Positions 27,889 through 39,021 of a stretch of DNA of 64,000 bases are shown piece after piece. Every line of letters begins with the position of its first letter. Position 1 is the first letter of the stretch. Where the stretch lies: positions 806,001-870,000 of the forward strand of contig NZ_CP152474.1 of assembly GCF_039727615.1 (NCBI RefSeq), written 5' to 3'. The position numbers and the translations under genes are program-made. The DNA comes from Leclercia sp. S52 (lineage in GTDB: Bacteria; Pseudomonadota; Gammaproteobacteria; Enterobacterales; Enterobacteriaceae). Under the pieces are notes generated by a model, which ran no database searches, was not told where the DNA came from, and saw only the letters and a list, made by a program, of their open reading frames with translations.

Positions 27889-28680
27889 TTACTGGAAACT
27901 GTGTTCTTCACCCGGGTAAACACCCGATTCAACGTCGGCAATATACTGCCTGACCGCGCCGCGCATGTCGCCTGCGTCGCTAAGGAAATTCTTCGCAAAT
28001 TTCGGGATATGCCCGCCGGTGATGCCAAAGGCATCGTGCATCACCAGGATCTGGCCGTCGGTAACGTTACCGGCACCAATGCCGATCACCGGAATGGTAA
28101 GCGCGTCGGTGATGCGTTTCGCCAGCGCAACCGGCACGCACTCCAGCACCAGCAGCTGGGCGCCCGCGGCTTCTAAAGCCAGCGCATCATCAAACAGCGT
28201 CTGGGCGGCGTCGCCGCGTCCCTGCACCTTATAGCCGCCAAAGATATTGACCGACTGCGGGGTTAATCCCAGATGGCCGCAGACCGGCACTGCGCGCTCG
28301 GTGAGCATGCGGACGGTCTCAACCAGCCAGGCACCGCCTTCCACTTTGACCATATTGGCCCCGGCGCGCATCACCGTGGCGGCATTCGCAAACGCCTGCT
28401 CCGGCGTGGCGTAAGCCATAAACGGCAGGTCGGCGAGCAGCAGGCAGGCGGGTGCTCCGCGACGCACCGCCCGGGTGTGGTAAGCAATATCCTCTACCGT
28501 CACCGGCAGCGTGGAGTCATGTCCCTGGACCGTCATCCCTAACGAGTCGCCAACCAGCATGACGTTAATGCCCTCTTCGGCAAAGAGTTTGGCGAAGCTG
28601 TAGTCATAGGCGGTAATGGTGGCGAAGCGCTGCTTGTCCTGTTTGCATTTCTGCAGGGTAGCGATGGTGGTTGGTTTCAT
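27889..28680 (-). CDS. panB: 3-methyl-2-oxobutanoate hydroxymethyltransferase
   Basis: First committed step of pantothenate synthesis: adds a hydroxymethyl group from methylene-THF to 2-oxoisovalerate, giving ketopantoate. 263 residues (E. coli 264). Conserved [41 protein letters not shown] and the acidic ECVP. The ATG at 28680 ([10 protein letters not shown]) is chosen; longer in-frame starts have no homology. First gene of panBC. Confidence 0.97.
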   Translation of the reverse strand: MKPTTIATLQKCKQDKQRFATITAYDYSFAKLFAEEGINVMLVGDSLGMTVQGHDSTLPVTVEDIAYHTRAVRRGAPACLLLADLPFMAYATPEQAFANAATVMRAGANMVKVEGGAWLVETVRMLTERAVPVCGHLGLTPQSVNIFGGYKVQGRGDAAQTLFDDALALEAAGAQLLVLECVPVALAKRITDALTIPVIGIGAGNVTDGQILVMHDAFGITGGHIPKFAKNFLSDAGDMRGAVRQYIADVESGVYPGEEHSFQ

Positions 28681-28802
28681 ACTGTTTCCTGATAGCCCAA
28701 AGCGAATCTTTGCGCATTCTAACAGTAACATTCGAGGGAACAATGATTTTAGGCAACCGATTAACCACAAATATTTTATGGTTAATCAATAAAATTTTGC
28801 TG

Positions 28803-29282
28803 TTACCAGCGGGCGGGTTTTTCGGCGTTCAGCTGCGTCAGCAGGGCGCTCAGGCTTTCGCCGTCGGGGAAGATCAGATCAGGGGCGATTTCGAACAGCG
28901 GCCAGAGCATAAAGCCGCGGCGCTTCATGTCGTAGTGCGGCACCGTCAGGCGTTCGGTGTTAATCACCGCATCACCAAACAGCATGATGTCCAGATCGAG
29001 GGTGCGCGGTCCCCAGCGCTCTTCTTTGCGCACGCGACCCTGCTGCAGCTCGATGCGCTGGGTGTTGTCCAGCAGCGCTTCGGCGCTGAGCGCTGTGTCG
29101 AGTGCGATGGCGGCATTCAGGTAGTCGGGCTGATCCTGGGGCCCCAGCGGAGGTGTGCGGTAAAACGAGGAGAGGGCGACAACGCGGGACTGCGGGATAT
29201 CGCCCAGCGCCTGGACGGCAGCATTGACCTGCTCCAGCGGAGAGGCCAGATTGCTGCCAATGGCGATATACGCCAGCGTCAT
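28803..29282 (-). CDS. folK: HPPK, folate biosynthesis FolK
   Basis: 6-hydroxymethyl-dihydropterin pyrophosphokinase. 159 residues as in E. coli. Starts [32 protein letters not shown] and [12 protein letters not shown] carry the substrate loop and the two Mg-binding Asp residues. Overlaps pcnB by 4 bp (ATGA), so it is translationally coupled. Confidence 0.97.
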   Translation of the reverse strand: MTLAYIAIGSNLASPLEQVNAAVQALGDIPQSRVVALSSFYRTPPLGPQDQPDYLNAAIALDTALSAEALLDNTQRIELQQGRVRKEERWGPRTLDLDIMLFGDAVINTERLTVPHYDMKRRGFMLWPLFEIAPDLIFPDGESLSALLTQLNAEKPARW

Positions 29283-30676
29283 GCCGCGCCTTCGCGACGC
29301 GGAGCGCGCTTGCGTGGACGACGGTGACGACGACGCGGAGCCGGATCTTCATCGAGATCGCCCAGCATGTCTTTCTGCGCCGGTGGTGCCGAAACCTGGA
29401 ACTCACCCCACCACTGCACCAGCAGCTGCAGCTCGCAGTTGTTTTCCGCTTCGGCACGCAGGGCCATCAGATCGTAAGCCGCGCGGAATTTAGGATGCTC
29501 CATTAACTTCCAGGCGCGTTTACCCTGACGACGGGACATCCGCAGCTGAAGCTGCCAGATATCACGCACCAGCGTGGTAATGCGTTTCGGGATCGCCAGC
29601 GAGCGGCAGGCTTCATCCAGCACGTCGTTGGCGGCCAGCGCGAAGGCATCGTAGTAAGCCAGACCGCTTTCCTGGGCAATCTTCTGCGCCGTTTCCAGCA
29701 GCGGATACCAGAACATCGCAGCAAACAGGAATGCCGGGTTAACACGCATGTCGTTCTGAATGCGGTTATCGGTATTCTTCAGCACCTGGTCGATGATGCG
29801 TTCCATCGCGCTGTCACCTTTTTCGGTGAAGTTACGCGTGATGGTCGGGAACAGGGGCTGGAACAGGCTGTATTCGCGCAGCAGCTGATAGGTGGCAAAA
29901 CCGTGGCCCGCCTGAAGGAGCTTCAGCGCCTCTTCAAACAGACGCGCCGGGGGCACATCGTTGATCAGCGTGGCCAGGCGTGGGATCGGCTCGGCGGTCT
30001 CGGGGCTGATCTGCATATCCAGCTTGGCGGCAAAACGCACGGCACGCAGCATACGCACCGGATCTTCACGGTAGCGCGTTTCCGGATTGCCGATCAGACG
30101 GATCACCCCGGCTTTCAGGTCCGGTACCCCACCCACGAAATCGCGGACGGTAAAGTCAGCCACGCTGTAATAAAGGCTGTTGATGGTGAAATCGCGACGC
30201 TGGGCATCTTCTTCGATAGAGCCAAAGATGTTGTCACGCAGCAGCATGCCGTTCTGACCCTGTTGCGAGGTCGTCCGGTCTGATGGCGTGCCTTCGTGGT
30301 GACCACGGAAGGTTGCCACTTCAATGATCTCGGGCCCAAACATGACGTGGGCGAGACGGAAGCGACGACCGACCAGGCGGCAGTTGCGGAATAATTTACG
30401 CACCTGCTCAGGCGTGGCGCTGGTGGTCACGTCAAAATCTTTTGGCTTTTTGCCCAACAGTAAGTCACGCACCCCGCCACCAACGAGATACGCCTCATAG
30501 CCAGCTTTATTCAGACGATAAAGGACCTTCAGGGCGTTTTCACTGATATCTTTGCGGGAAATAGCATGCTGCTCGCGCGGAATAACCGACATCGTGTTTT
30601 GAACAATGACGTCATCCGCCATGCTCTCATCGCGGCTCAGCACCTTACGGCAAAAATTAGCGACTCGGGTAAAAAT
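29279..30676 (-). CDS. pcnB: Poly(A) polymerase I, AUU start
   Basis: Adds 3' poly(A) tails that promote RNA decay and controls ColE1 copy number. The nucleotidyltransferase head has [18 protein letters not shown] (66-83, with D80 and D82); a basic [16 protein letters not shown] tail ends the protein. No ATG/GTG/TTG gives the family N-terminus; reading from ATT at 30676 gives [15 protein letters not shown] and exactly 465 residues, the E. coli length, with GAGGTG 4-9 nt upstream. E. coli pcnB is a documented case of AUU initiation, which keeps expression low. A GTG at 30643 would drop 11 conserved residues. Confidence 0.95.
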   Translation of the reverse strand: MFTRVANFCRKVLSRDESMADDVIVQNTMSVIPREQHAISRKDISENALKVLYRLNKAGYEAYLVGGGVRDLLLGKKPKDFDVTTSATPEQVRKLFRNCRLVGRRFRLAHVMFGPEIIEVATFRGHHEGTPSDRTTSQQGQNGMLLRDNIFGSIEEDAQRRDFTINSLYYSVADFTVRDFVGGVPDLKAGVIRLIGNPETRYREDPVRMLRAVRFAAKLDMQISPETAEPIPRLATLINDVPPARLFEEALKLLQAGHGFATYQLLREYSLFQPLFPTITRNFTEKGDSAMERIIDQVLKNTDNRIQNDMRVNPAFLFAAMFWYPLLETAQKIAQESGLAYYDAFALAANDVLDEACRSLAIPKRITTLVRDIWQLQLRMSRRQGKRAWKLMEHPKFRAAYDLMALRAEAENNCELQLLVQWWGEFQVSAPPAQKDMLGDLDEDPAPRRRHRRPRKRAPRREGAA

Positions 30677-30729
30677 AGTACACCTCGGTAGTGTGTGTTT
30701 CAGAATTCAGGACAAAAAATAGCGGCTAA

Positions 30730-31617
30730 TCATAGCTCAGCGAGACGCATTTGAGAATGCTGGATTTTCGGCACGCGGTTTAGCGACCACTGGGCCACCG
30801 CTTTTTCCAGTAATTCTTCGGTTCGCAGATCCTGCCACTCATGTGTTACATCCTGGTTTAGAAATTGTAAAGCATTGATAAGAACAGGGCGAGGATCGCC
30901 CGTCGGTAATGCGGGGGCATGATTCTGTTTCGAGAGTTTCATCCCTTTTTCATTCACCACCAGCGGCAAATGGATATAGTCCGGCACCGGCCAGCCAAAC
31001 AGCCGGTAGAGCGAAATCTGTCGCACGGTCGGTTCGATAAGATCGGCCCCGCGGACAATTTCGTTTACCCCCTGGAAATGGTCATCCACCACCACCGCCA
31101 GATTGTAAGCAAACAGCCCGTCCCGGCGATGGATAATAAAATCTTCGTCCGCCAGCCGTGGATCGGCGTGGAGTTCGCCCTGGAGCTGGTCGGTAAAGCG
31201 GGTGACCGGATGCTGTTGCACTACGCGCACTGCCGCGTTTTGCGGGCCGTGATGCAGGGTGCGGCAATGGCCGTCATAGACGCCGCCGACGCTCTGAATG
31301 CGCGCGCGGGTGCAGGTGCAGTAGTAAGAGAGTCCCTGGGCATGCAGCCAGGCCAGGCGTTCGCGATAGGCATCGTGACGCTGAGACTGCCACAGGACGT
31401 CACCGTCCCAGTGCAGGCCGTAATGTTCCAGCTGACGCAGGATGGTCTCTGCTGCACCGGGAACTTCACGCGGGGGGTCAATATCTTCAATACGCACGCG
31501 CCAGATACCCTGGTGGGCACGGGCCTGCAGATAGCTGCCAAGCGCGGCAATGAGCGAGCCAAAATGCAGTTCGCCAGAGGGGGATGGCGCGAAGCGCCCA
31601 ATATAGTCAGCAGGCAT
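30730..31617 (-). CDS. gluQ: Glutamyl-Q tRNA(Asp) synthetase
   Basis: Glutamylates queuosine in the anticodon of tRNA-Asp. 295 residues: a GluRS catalytic core without the anticodon-binding domain. HIGH-like [11 protein letters not shown] at the N-terminus, zinc site CTC plus the Y-D-G-H-C motif, KMSKS-like KLSKQN. I take the ATG at 31617; a GTG two codons upstream is also in frame and neither has a strong ribosome-binding site. Downstream of dksA with a hairpin in between. Confidence 0.93.
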   Translation of the reverse strand: MPADYIGRFAPSPSGELHFGSLIAALGSYLQARAHQGIWRVRIEDIDPPREVPGAAETILRQLEHYGLHWDGDVLWQSQRHDAYRERLAWLHAQGLSYYCTCTRARIQSVGGVYDGHCRTLHHGPQNAAVRVVQQHPVTRFTDQLQGELHADPRLADEDFIIHRRDGLFAYNLAVVVDDHFQGVNEIVRGADLIEPTVRQISLYRLFGWPVPDYIHLPLVVNEKGMKLSKQNHAPALPTGDPRPVLINALQFLNQDVTHEWQDLRTEELLEKAVAQWSLNRVPKIQHSQMRLAEL

Positions 31618-31640
31618 AATCACACAGCGCAGAAAGTAAT

Positions 31641-31664
31641 CAGGCGGGAGAAGACTCCCGCCTG
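31641..31664 (-). terminator. Attenuating terminator between dksA and gluQ
   Basis: CAGGCGGGAG-TCTT-CTCCCGCCTG on the minus strand, then a T-rich stretch. A terminator at this spot is known in Shigella flexneri to limit gluQ read-through from dksA. Confidence 0.75.
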
Positions 31665-31689
31665 TGATAGCGTTTCGACAGGGTCGGAA

Positions 31690-32145
31690 TTAACCGGCCA
31701 TCTGTTTTTCGCGGATTTCTGCCAGCGTTTTGCAGTCGATGCACAGGTCGGCTGTTGGACGGGCTTCCAGACGACGAATGCCGATTTCGACACCGCAGGA
31801 CTCGCAGAAGCCGAAATCTTCGTCTTCGACTTTTTTCAGCGTCTTCTCAATCTTCTTAATCAGTTTGCGTTCGCGGTCACGGTTACGCAGTTCGAGGCTG
31901 AACTCTTCTTCCTGGGCGGCACGGTCTACCGGATCCGGGAAGTTAGCTGCTTCGTCCTGCATATGAGTAACGGTGCGATCCACTTCATCCCTGAGTTGAT
32001 TACGCCATGCTTCAAGAATTCGCTTGAAGTGCGACAGCTGGGCTTCGTTCATATACTCTTCGCCCGGCTTCTCTTGATACGGCTCCACCCCAGCGATGGC
32101 GAGAATACTCAGGGACGATGTTTTACGGTTTTGCCCTTCTTGCAT
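31690..32145 (-). CDS. dksA: RNA polymerase-binding transcription factor DksA
   Basis: Enters the RNA polymerase secondary channel and, with ppGpp, redirects transcription in the stringent response. 151 residues as in E. coli. Long coiled coil (about 35-108) with tip residues D71 and D74 (FPDPVDRA), then a four-Cys zinc finger C114, C117, C135, C138. Start ATG at 32145 ([13 protein letters not shown]) after AAGGAGAAG. First gene of dksA-gluQ. Confidence 0.98.
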   Translation of the reverse strand: MQEGQNRKTSSLSILAIAGVEPYQEKPGEEYMNEAQLSHFKRILEAWRNQLRDEVDRTVTHMQDEAANFPDPVDRAAQEEEFSLELRNRDRERKLIKKIEKTLKKVEDEDFGFCESCGVEIGIRRLEARPTADLCIDCKTLAEIREKQMAG

Positions 32146-32322
32146 GTTGCTTCTCCTTAACACGCACTATCGATCCCCGTGTTGGGGGAAAAATCAGGCC
32201 GCTATAAATAGCAGATGCTTTTCCGTATGGCAATTATCTAAACGTAACACTTGACAAGCCTGTGAGGAAAAGCGTATTTGCGCACACGACCAGAACACTT
32301 AATAAACAACGCTCAACCCCTT

Positions 32323-33027
32323 TTATAACGAGACGGGAAGAGCGGATCTCAGAGTCATATTATCGGCAGAAAGTTCCGCTTTATAAGCCAAAACCTCTAC
32401 CCCCTGCTTTTGTGCCTCATTCAACAGTTGCGCGTACTTAAGGTCAATATGGCGGGCGGGTGAAAATCGTTCAATTGCGCTGTGCAATACCGCAAATAAC
32501 AGCACCGCTCGCTTGCCCGCCGCCGCCATACTTATCAACTCCCGGAGATGCTTCTGCCCTCGCAGCGTCACCGCATCCGGAAAGTAGCCGTTATCCCTTT
32601 CAGCTAACGTCACTGATTTCACTTCAATATAGCACTCGGGTCGATCCTCTGCCTGCAACATAAAGTCGATTCTGCTGCTTTCAGCACCATATTTCACTTC
32701 GCTTTTTAAGGTGTTGTAGCCGCGCAGTTCAGGAATTAAATCCAGAGTAATCGCCTCTTTGACCAACTGGTTGGCCCGCAGCGTATTAACGCAAATAAAG
32801 TCTCCGTCGGCGGTCTGGGTTATTTCCCAGGTGTGGGGGTACTTGCGTTTGATATTTTCGGAGGTGGAGTACCAGACGGTATCGCCGGGCGTGGCGCAGC
32901 CGGTCATGGCGCCGGTATTGGGACAGTGCAGGGTCAGCATTTCGCCTTCAGGCGTCACCACGTCGGCCAGAAAACGCTTGTAGCGTTGCACCAGCGTGGC
33001 GGGTTGGAGGGCAGGGGTAAACTGCAT
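32323..33027 (-). CDS. sfsA: Sugar fermentation stimulation protein SfsA
   Basis: 234 residues as in E. coli. Family of nucleic-acid-binding/nuclease-like proteins first noted for raising maltose use. Conserved [14 protein letters not shown] near the N-terminus and IDFML...[10 protein letters not shown], a PD-(D/E)XK-like pattern with Asp, Glu and Lys in place. The physiological role is still unclear. 12 bp after thpR on the same strand. Confidence 0.93.
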   Translation of the reverse strand: MQFTPALQPATLVQRYKRFLADVVTPEGEMLTLHCPNTGAMTGCATPGDTVWYSTSENIKRKYPHTWEITQTADGDFICVNTLRANQLVKEAITLDLIPELRGYNTLKSEVKYGAESSRIDFMLQAEDRPECYIEVKSVTLAERDNGYFPDAVTLRGQKHLRELISMAAAGKRAVLLFAVLHSAIERFSPARHIDLKYAQLLNEAQKQGVEVLAYKAELSADNMTLRSALPVSL

Positions 33028-33039
33028 ACAGATTCCTTG

Positions 33040-33570
33040 TTATTCGGTAAGCCGCCAGCGCTGGAGCGGCGTGTAGCGCGTGCGCCCGCCGGTAAAACGG
33101 CTCTCGTAGAGGACAAATTCATTCACCGGAAACGCCCACTGAAAACCCGGCGGCGGAATGGCCACCGCGTGGCTGGCGTCGCGCAGCAGGGTGATATGCG
33201 GATGAAACGGCTGCGGGCTCTGGTAACAGCCGCTGCGCGCCGCCTGGGCCCGCAGCATATTGGCTAACTGCAATAATCCCCGGGGCGGCTGGCGCGTGCC
33301 GAGCCAGACGACGCGCGAACGCAGCCACTGACCGGCATCGTCCAGCGTCAGGGTAAACCCCGGCTGGCGGATGCGTCCGGCCATGGCCGCCAGCGCCTGA
33401 CGTTTCTCCTCGCTGACATCGCCCAGAAACGCCAGCGTCAGATGCAGGTTTGCCCCGGCCACCGGACGGCCCGCTTCCGGGGCAAAGGAATCGGCGCGCC
33501 AGCGCACGATCTGGCGCTGGATCGGGGCCGGCATTTCAATGGCAAAAAACAGCCTTTTCGACTCAGACAT
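33040..33570 (-). CDS. thpR: RNA 2',3'-cyclic phosphodiesterase ThpR (LigT)
   Basis: 2H phosphoesterase acting on 2'-5' linked or cyclic-phosphate RNA ends. 176 residues as in E. coli. Two HxTx motifs: HLTL (about residue 43) and HITL (about 130). Start ATG at 33570 (MSESKRLFFAIEMP) rather than the ATG three codons upstream. Divergent from hrpB. Confidence 0.94.
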   Translation of the reverse strand: MSESKRLFFAIEMPAPIQRQIVRWRADSFAPEAGRPVAGANLHLTLAFLGDVSEEKRQALAAMAGRIRQPGFTLTLDDAGQWLRSRVVWLGTRQPPRGLLQLANMLRAQAARSGCYQSPQPFHPHITLLRDASHAVAIPPPGFQWAFPVNEFVLYESRFTGGRTRYTPLQRWRLTE

Positions 33571-33643
33571 ACGGGGCACTCGGTAATGAATTGTGGCGAT
33601 GCTACAATGTACGCCGTCTAAAGTTAACCCTCTGGAGCCATTC

Positions 33644-36074
33644 GTGTCCCTGTTGCCGGTCGCCGCTGTCCTTCCCGATCTTCTCCTCGCGTTACAACAC
33701 GCCCCCCCAGGTTCTGCTTACTGCGCCTACCGGTGCGGGCAAGTCGACGTGGCTGCCGCTGCAGATCCTGGCCCAGGGGGAGATTAACGGCAAAATTATT
33801 CTGCTCGAACCGCGGCGGATCGCCGCCCGCAACGTGGCGCAGCGGCTGGCGGATCTGCTGGGGGAAAAACCGGGGGAGACGGTCGGCTACCGGATGCGGG
33901 CCGAGACCTGTGTGGGGGCCAATACCCGGCTGGAGGTGGTGACCGAGGGGATCCTCACCCGCATGTTACAGCAGGATCCCGAGCTGACCGGCGTCGGGCT
34001 GGTGATCCTCGATGAGTTCCACGAGCGCAGCCTGCAGGCGGATCTGGCCCTGGCGCTGCTGCTGGATGTCCAGCAGGGGCTGCGCGAGGATCTTAAGCTG
34101 CTGATCATGTCCGCGACCCTGGATAACGATCGGCTCCAGCGCCTGCTGCCTGACGCGCCCACTATCGTCTCGGAGGGGCGCACCTTTCCGGTTGAGCGGC
34201 GCTATCAGTCGCTCTCCACCCAGCTGCGTTTCGACGAAGCGGTAGCGGTCGCTACCGCCGAACTGCTGCGTCAGGAGTCAGGCTCGCTGCTGCTGTTTTT
34301 GCCGGGGGTGATCGAGATCCAGCGCGTGCAGGAGCAGCTCGCCCGTCGGGTGGCCGACGACGTGGTGCTCTGTCCCTTGTATGGCGCGCTGTCATTGACC
34401 GAGCAGCGTAAGGCGATCCTGCCCGCGCCAGCCGGACAGCGAAAAGTGGTGCTGGCGACCAATATCGCCGAAACCAGCCTGACCATCGAAGGCATTCGGC
34501 TGGTGGTGGATTCAGCCCAGGAGCGGGTGGCGAATTTCGATCCGCGCACCGGCCTGACCCGCCTGCTGACCCAGCGCGTCAGCCAGGCCTCGATGACCCA
34601 GCGCGCCGGGCGAGCCGGGCGACTGGAGCCGGGTATCTGCCTGCACCTGACGCCGTTTGAGCAGGCCGAACGCGCGGCGGCCCAGGGCACGCCGGAAATT
34701 TTGCAAAGCGATCTCAGTGGCCTGCTGATGGAGCTGCTGCAGTGGGGCTGTCGGGATCCTTCCCAGCTGAGCTGGCTGGATCTGCCGCCTGCGACTAATC
34801 TTGCTGCGGCCCGCCGTCTGTTAACCCAGCTTGGGGCGCTGGCGGGGGAACAACTCACCGCCTTTGGTCAGAAGATGGCGAAGCTCGGCAACGATCCGCG
34901 GCTGGCGGCGATGCTGGTCAGCGCGGTCGGCGAAGACGAAATTGCGACGGCGGCAAAACTGGCGGCTATCCTTGAACAGCCGCCGCGAGGCGGTAGCAGC
35001 GATCTGGCCCAGGCCTTCTCCCGCAATCAGCCGGAGTGGCAGCAGCGCGCCCGGCAGTTAAGTTCGCGCCTCAACAGCCGCGGCGGAGCGCCGGACAGCC
35101 ATTGCATTCCTGCGCTGCTGGCAAAGGCGTTTCCCGACCGGATTGCCCGCCGCCGCGGGCTCGACGGGCGCTATCAGCTGGCGAACGGCATGGGGGCGAT
35201 GCTGCAGAGCGACGACGCCATGACCCGCCACGAGTGGTTGATTGCTCCGCTGCTGTTGCAGGGCAGTCAGTCACCCGATGCCCGTATTTTGCAGGCCGTT
35301 GCCGTGGATATCGAGGCCCTGATCGCGGCCTCACCGGGCCTGGTGGAACAGTCTGACACCGTTGAGTGGGACGATACCCAGGGCACGCTGAAGGCCTTTC
35401 GCCGGGCACAGATTGGCCGGCTGACGGTGAACGTCAAACCGCTGGCGAAACCCTCGGAAGAGGAGCTGCACCAGGCGATGCTTAACGGCATTCGCGACAA
35501 AGGGCTCAACGTGCTGAACTGGACCCCGGAGGCGGAGCAGTACCGGATCCGCCTGCACTGTGCGGCGCAGTGGCTGCCGGAGTTTGACTGGCCGGCGGTG
35601 GATGAAGCCTCGCTGCTGGCGTCGCTCGAGACGTGGCTGCTGCCGCAAATGCAGGGCGTGCATTCGCTTCGCGCCCTGAAATCACTGGATGTTAAGGCGG
35701 CGTTACAGAACTTAACCGACTGGTCGTTACGTCAACGTCTGGATACTGAGCTTCCGGGGCATTACACTGTGCCGACCGGCAGCCGGATAGCCATTCGTTA
35801 TCATGAGGATAATCCTCCGGCGCTGGCGGTACGGATGCAGGAGATGTTTGGCGAGGCGACCACGCCTGCCATTGCCCAGGGGCGTGTGCCGCTGGTGCTG
35901 GAGCTGTTGTCGCCGGCCCAGCGCCCGCTGCAGATCACCCGCGATCTGGGTGCCTTCTGGGCCGGAAGCTACCGCGAGGTGCAAAAAGAGATGAAGGGAC
36001 GCTACCCCAAACATGTCTGGCCGGACGATCCGGCGAATACCGCGCCCACCCGGCGGACTAAAAAGTATTCGTGA
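33644..36074 (+). CDS. hrpB: ATP-dependent helicase HrpB (one-base insertion near 5' end)
   Basis: DEAH-box RNA-helicase-like ATPase of unclear role. Starts at the GTG 33644 after TCTGGAG (VSLLPVAAVLPDLLLALQHAP). The frame then breaks: a C-run at 33702-33708 has seven bases; with six, HAP continues to QVLLTAPTGAGKST. The total length is 2430 + 1 bases, so correction gives 809 residues, the E. coli length. Walker A APTGAGKST, DEFH box, SAT (MSATLD), motif VI QRAGRAGR, and the HrpB C-terminal domain are intact. An apparent in-frame start near 33450 would read antisense to thpR and is not real. Confidence 0.93.
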
Positions 36075-36082
36075 TGGTCATT

Positions 36083-36112
36083 GTAGGCCGGGTAAGCGTA
36101 GCGCCACCCGGC
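36083..36112. repeat. REP element after hrpB
   Basis: GTAGGCCGGGTAAGCGTAGC then GCCACCCGGC, 9 bp past the hrpB stop. Confidence 0.82.
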
Positions 36113-36125
36113 AATGGGGACCGAG

Positions 36126-36172
36126 CGGCCTGATGCCCTCACCCCGACCCTCTCCCACGGGGAGAGGGGGGA
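36126..36172. repeat. GC-rich interspersed palindrome, copy at 36.1 kb
   Basis: GGCCTGATGCCCTCACCCCG followed by CCCTCTCCCACGGGGAGAGG; same family as at 18.9 and 45.1 kb and again next to a REP. Confidence 0.75.
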
Positions 36173-36266
36173 AAACGCGGTTTATTTTGAGAGATTTCTT
36201 CTTCCTCCATCAGGGGGGAAGAACTGAGAATCGGGCCTTTGCGCCTGATAGTTGCGGAGAGAGAGC

Positions 36267-38789
36267 ATGGCGGGGAATGACCGCGAGCCAATAGGACGTA
36301 AAGGGAAACCAACGCGTCCGGCGAAAGAAAAGGCAGGCCGTCGTCGCCTCAGTGATGAGGAGTATGACGACGTTGATAATGAGTATGAGGATGAAGCGTC
36401 CGTGCCACGTAAAGGGAAAGGCAAAAAAGGAAAACCTCGCGGCAAGCGCGGCTGGTTCTGGCTGCTGCTGAAGCTGTTAATTGTTTTCATCGTCCTGCTG
36501 GCGATCTACGGCGTCTATCTGGATCAGAAGATCCGTAGCCGTATCGACGGTAAAGTCTGGCAGCTGCCAGCGGCGGTGTATGGCCGAATGGTCAACCTCG
36601 AGCCGGAGATGACCATCAGCAAGAATGAGATGGTCAAGCTGCTGGAGGCCACCCAGTACCGCCAGGTGACGAAGATGACCCGTCCCGGCGAGTTTACGGT
36701 GCAGGCGAAAAGCATCGAGATGATCCGCCGTCCGTTTGACTTCCCGGACAGCAAAGAGGGGCAGGTGCGCGCGCGTCTGACCTTCGACGGCGATCATATC
36801 GACACCATCGAGAACATGGATAACAACCGCCAGTTCGGTTTCTTCCGTCTCGATCCGCGACTGATCACCATGCTCTCCTCGCCAAACGGCGAGCAGCGTC
36901 TGTTCGTCGCGCGTAACGGTTTCCCGGATCTGCTGGTGGATACCCTGCTGGCGACCGAAGACCGTCACTTCTATGAGCACGATGGCGTCAGCCTGTACTC
37001 CATTGGCCGTGCGGTGCTGGCGAACCTGACAGCCGGACGGACGGTGCAGGGGGCAAGTACCCTGACCCAGCAGCTGGTGAAGAACCTGTTCCTCTCCAGC
37101 GAACGCTCCTACTGGCGTAAGGCCAACGAAGCGTACATGGCGGTGCTGATGGACGCCCGCTACAGCAAAGATCGCATTCTTGAGCTGTACATGAACGAGG
37201 TCTACCTCGGTCAGAGCGGTGACAATGAAATCCGCGGCTTCCCGCTGGCGAGCCTCTACTACTTTGGCCGTCCGGTGGAAGAGCTGAGCCTCGACCAGCA
37301 GGCGCTGCTGGTGGGCATGGTGAAAGGGGCGTCGATCTACAACCCGTGGCGTAACCCGAAACTGGCCCTGGAGCGTCGTAATCTGGTCCTGCGTCTGCTG
37401 CAACAGCAGCAGGTGATCGACCAGGAGCTGTACGACATGCTCAGCGCGCGTCCGTTAGGCGTCCAGCCGCGCGGCGGCGTGATCTCCCCGCAGCCTGCCT
37501 TTATGCAGATGGTGCGTCAGGAGCTGCAGACCAAACTGGGCGATAAAGTTAAAGATCTCTCCGGCGTGAAGATCTTCACCACCTTTGACTCCGTGGCGCA
37601 GGACGCCGCAGAGAAAGCGGCGGTGGAAGGCATTCCGGCGCTGAAAAAACAGCGTAAGCTGAGCGATCTTGAGACCGCGATGGTGGTGGTCGATCGCACC
37701 ACCGGTGAAGTGCGGGCGATGGTCGGCGGGGCAGAGCCGCAGTTTGCGGGCTACAACCGCGCCATGCAGGCACGCCGTTCGATCGGTTCTCTGGCAAAAC
37801 CAGCGACCTATCTCACCGCCCTGAGCCAGCCGAACCAGTATCGTCTGAACACCTGGATTGCCGATGCCCCGATCGCCCTGCGCCAGCCGAACGGCCAGGT
37901 GTGGTCGCCGCAGAACGACGACAAACAGTACAGCGGTCAGGTGATGCTGGTGGACGCGCTGACGCGTTCCATGAACGTGCCGACGGTCAACCTCGGGATG
38001 GCGCTGGGTCTGCCAGCGGTCACCGATACCTGGCTGAAGCTGGGCGTGCCGAAAGATCAGCTGCATCCGGTTCCGGCCATGCTGTTAGGTGCCCTGAACC
38101 TGACGCCAATTGAAGTGGCGCAGGCGTTCCAGACCATCGCCAGCGGCGGTAACCGCGCTCCGCTCTCTGCGCTGCGTTCGGTGATTGCTGAAGACGGCAC
38201 GCCGCTGTACCAGAGCTTCCCGCAGGCGGAGCGTGCCGTTCCGGCGCAGGCTGCCTACATGACCCTGTGGACCATGCAGCAGGTGGTGCAGCGCGGAACC
38301 GGTCGCCAGCTTGGCGCGAAGTATCCGGGCCTGCATCTGGCGGGTAAAACCGGGACCACCAACAACAACGTCGATACCTGGTTTGCAGGCATCGACGGAC
38401 GTGAAGTGGTGATCACCTGGGTAGGCCGCGATAACAACCAGCCGACGAAACTGTACGGTGCCAGCGGGGCGATGTCGATTTACCAGCGCTATCTGGCTAA
38501 CCAGTCGCCGGTTCCATTAACCCTGACGCCACCGGAAGATATCGTGGATATGGGCGTGGATGAGTCGGGTACCTTCGTGTGTGGCGGCGGGATGCGTAGC
38601 GTTCCGGTCTGGACCACCAATCCGGACTCCCTGTGCCAGGCGCCAGCGCCGCAGCCGACGGGTAACCCGTTCGAGCAGTCATCTCCTCAGCAGCCGCAGC
38701 AACAACAGCAGCAGCCGCAGCAGCAGAATGAGAAGAAGGACAGTGACGGCGTCGCCGGCTGGATCAAGGATATGTTCGGCGGTAACTGA
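36267..38789 (+). CDS. mrcB: Penicillin-binding protein 1b
   Basis: Bifunctional class A PBP that polymerises and cross-links peptidoglycan. 840 residues (E. coli 844). Basic/acidic cytoplasmic N-terminus, one membrane helix (63-85), UB2H domain (LpoB contact, about 105-200), glycosyltransferase with E231 in [13 protein letters not shown], transpeptidase S508-x-x-K511 (SLAKPAT), SMN and K694-T-G. Gln-rich tail near the end. ATG at 36267 is the long form. The short form of E. coli starts at Met46; here codon 46 is GTG (36402-36404), with GAGG upstream, so a GUG-initiated short form is possible. Confidence 0.97.
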   Translation: MAGNDREPIGRKGKPTRPAKEKAGRRRLSDEEYDDVDNEYEDEASVPRKGKGKKGKPRGKRGWFWLLLKLLIVFIVLLAIYGVYLDQKIRSRIDGKVWQLPAAVYGRMVNLEPEMTISKNEMVKLLEATQYRQVTKMTRPGEFTVQAKSIEMIRRPFDFPDSKEGQVRARLTFDGDHIDTIENMDNNRQFGFFRLDPRLITMLSSPNGEQRLFVARNGFPDLLVDTLLATEDRHFYEHDGVSLYSIGRAVLANLTAGRTVQGASTLTQQLVKNLFLSSERSYWRKANEAYMAVLMDARYSKDRILELYMNEVYLGQSGDNEIRGFPLASLYYFGRPVEELSLDQQALLVGMVKGASIYNPWRNPKLALERRNLVLRLLQQQQVIDQELYDMLSARPLGVQPRGGVISPQPAFMQMVRQELQTKLGDKVKDLSGVKIFTTFDSVAQDAAEKAAVEGIPALKKQRKLSDLETAMVVVDRTTGEVRAMVGGAEPQFAGYNRAMQARRSIGSLAKPATYLTALSQPNQYRLNTWIADAPIALRQPNGQVWSPQNDDKQYSGQVMLVDALTRSMNVPTVNLGMALGLPAVTDTWLKLGVPKDQLHPVPAMLLGALNLTPIEVAQAFQTIASGGNRAPLSALRSVIAEDGTPLYQSFPQAERAVPAQAAYMTLWTMQQVVQRGTGRQLGAKYPGLHLAGKTGTTNNNVDTWFAGIDGREVVITWVGRDNNQPTKLYGASGAMSIYQRYLANQSPVPLTLTPPEDIVDMGVDESGTFVCGGGMRSVPVWTTNPDSLCQAPAPQPTGNPFEQSSPQQPQQQQQQPQQQNEKKDSDGVAGWIKDMFGGN

Positions 38790-38794
38790 TAAAA

Positions 38795-38824
38795 AGTCCC
38801 TCTCCTGCGGGAGAGGGGCTTTTC
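38795..38824 (+). terminator. Terminator after mrcB
   Basis: AGTCCCTCTCC-TGCG-GGAGAGGGGCT followed by TTTT, just after the mrcB stop. Confidence 0.75.
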
Positions 38825-38950
38825 ACCTCAATTCAACATCCCTCCAACAGTAAAAACCCCGTTTATTAACCCTTCATTTTCCGTTGTTTATTTCTTATAC
38901 CCTCAATTCCTGTAGGGGCGCATATCACTTGCTATGCCGTGAATGTTTCG

Positions 38951-38985
38951 CATAATATGCTGCGGTCATAATAATAATTCTCGTT
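38951..38985 (+). promoter_or_regulatory. Fur box and promoter region of fhuA
   Basis: CATAATAATAATTCTCGTT (38967-38985) matches the Fur pattern of NATAAT repeats followed by an inverted half. CATAAT at 38951-38956 may be the -10. The ferrichrome operon is Fur-repressed in E. coli. The remaining 38825-38950 is AT-rich with no other feature seen. Confidence 0.6.
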
Positions 38986-39021
38986 TACGTTATCATTCAC
39001 GCTTTCATCAGAGACATACCA

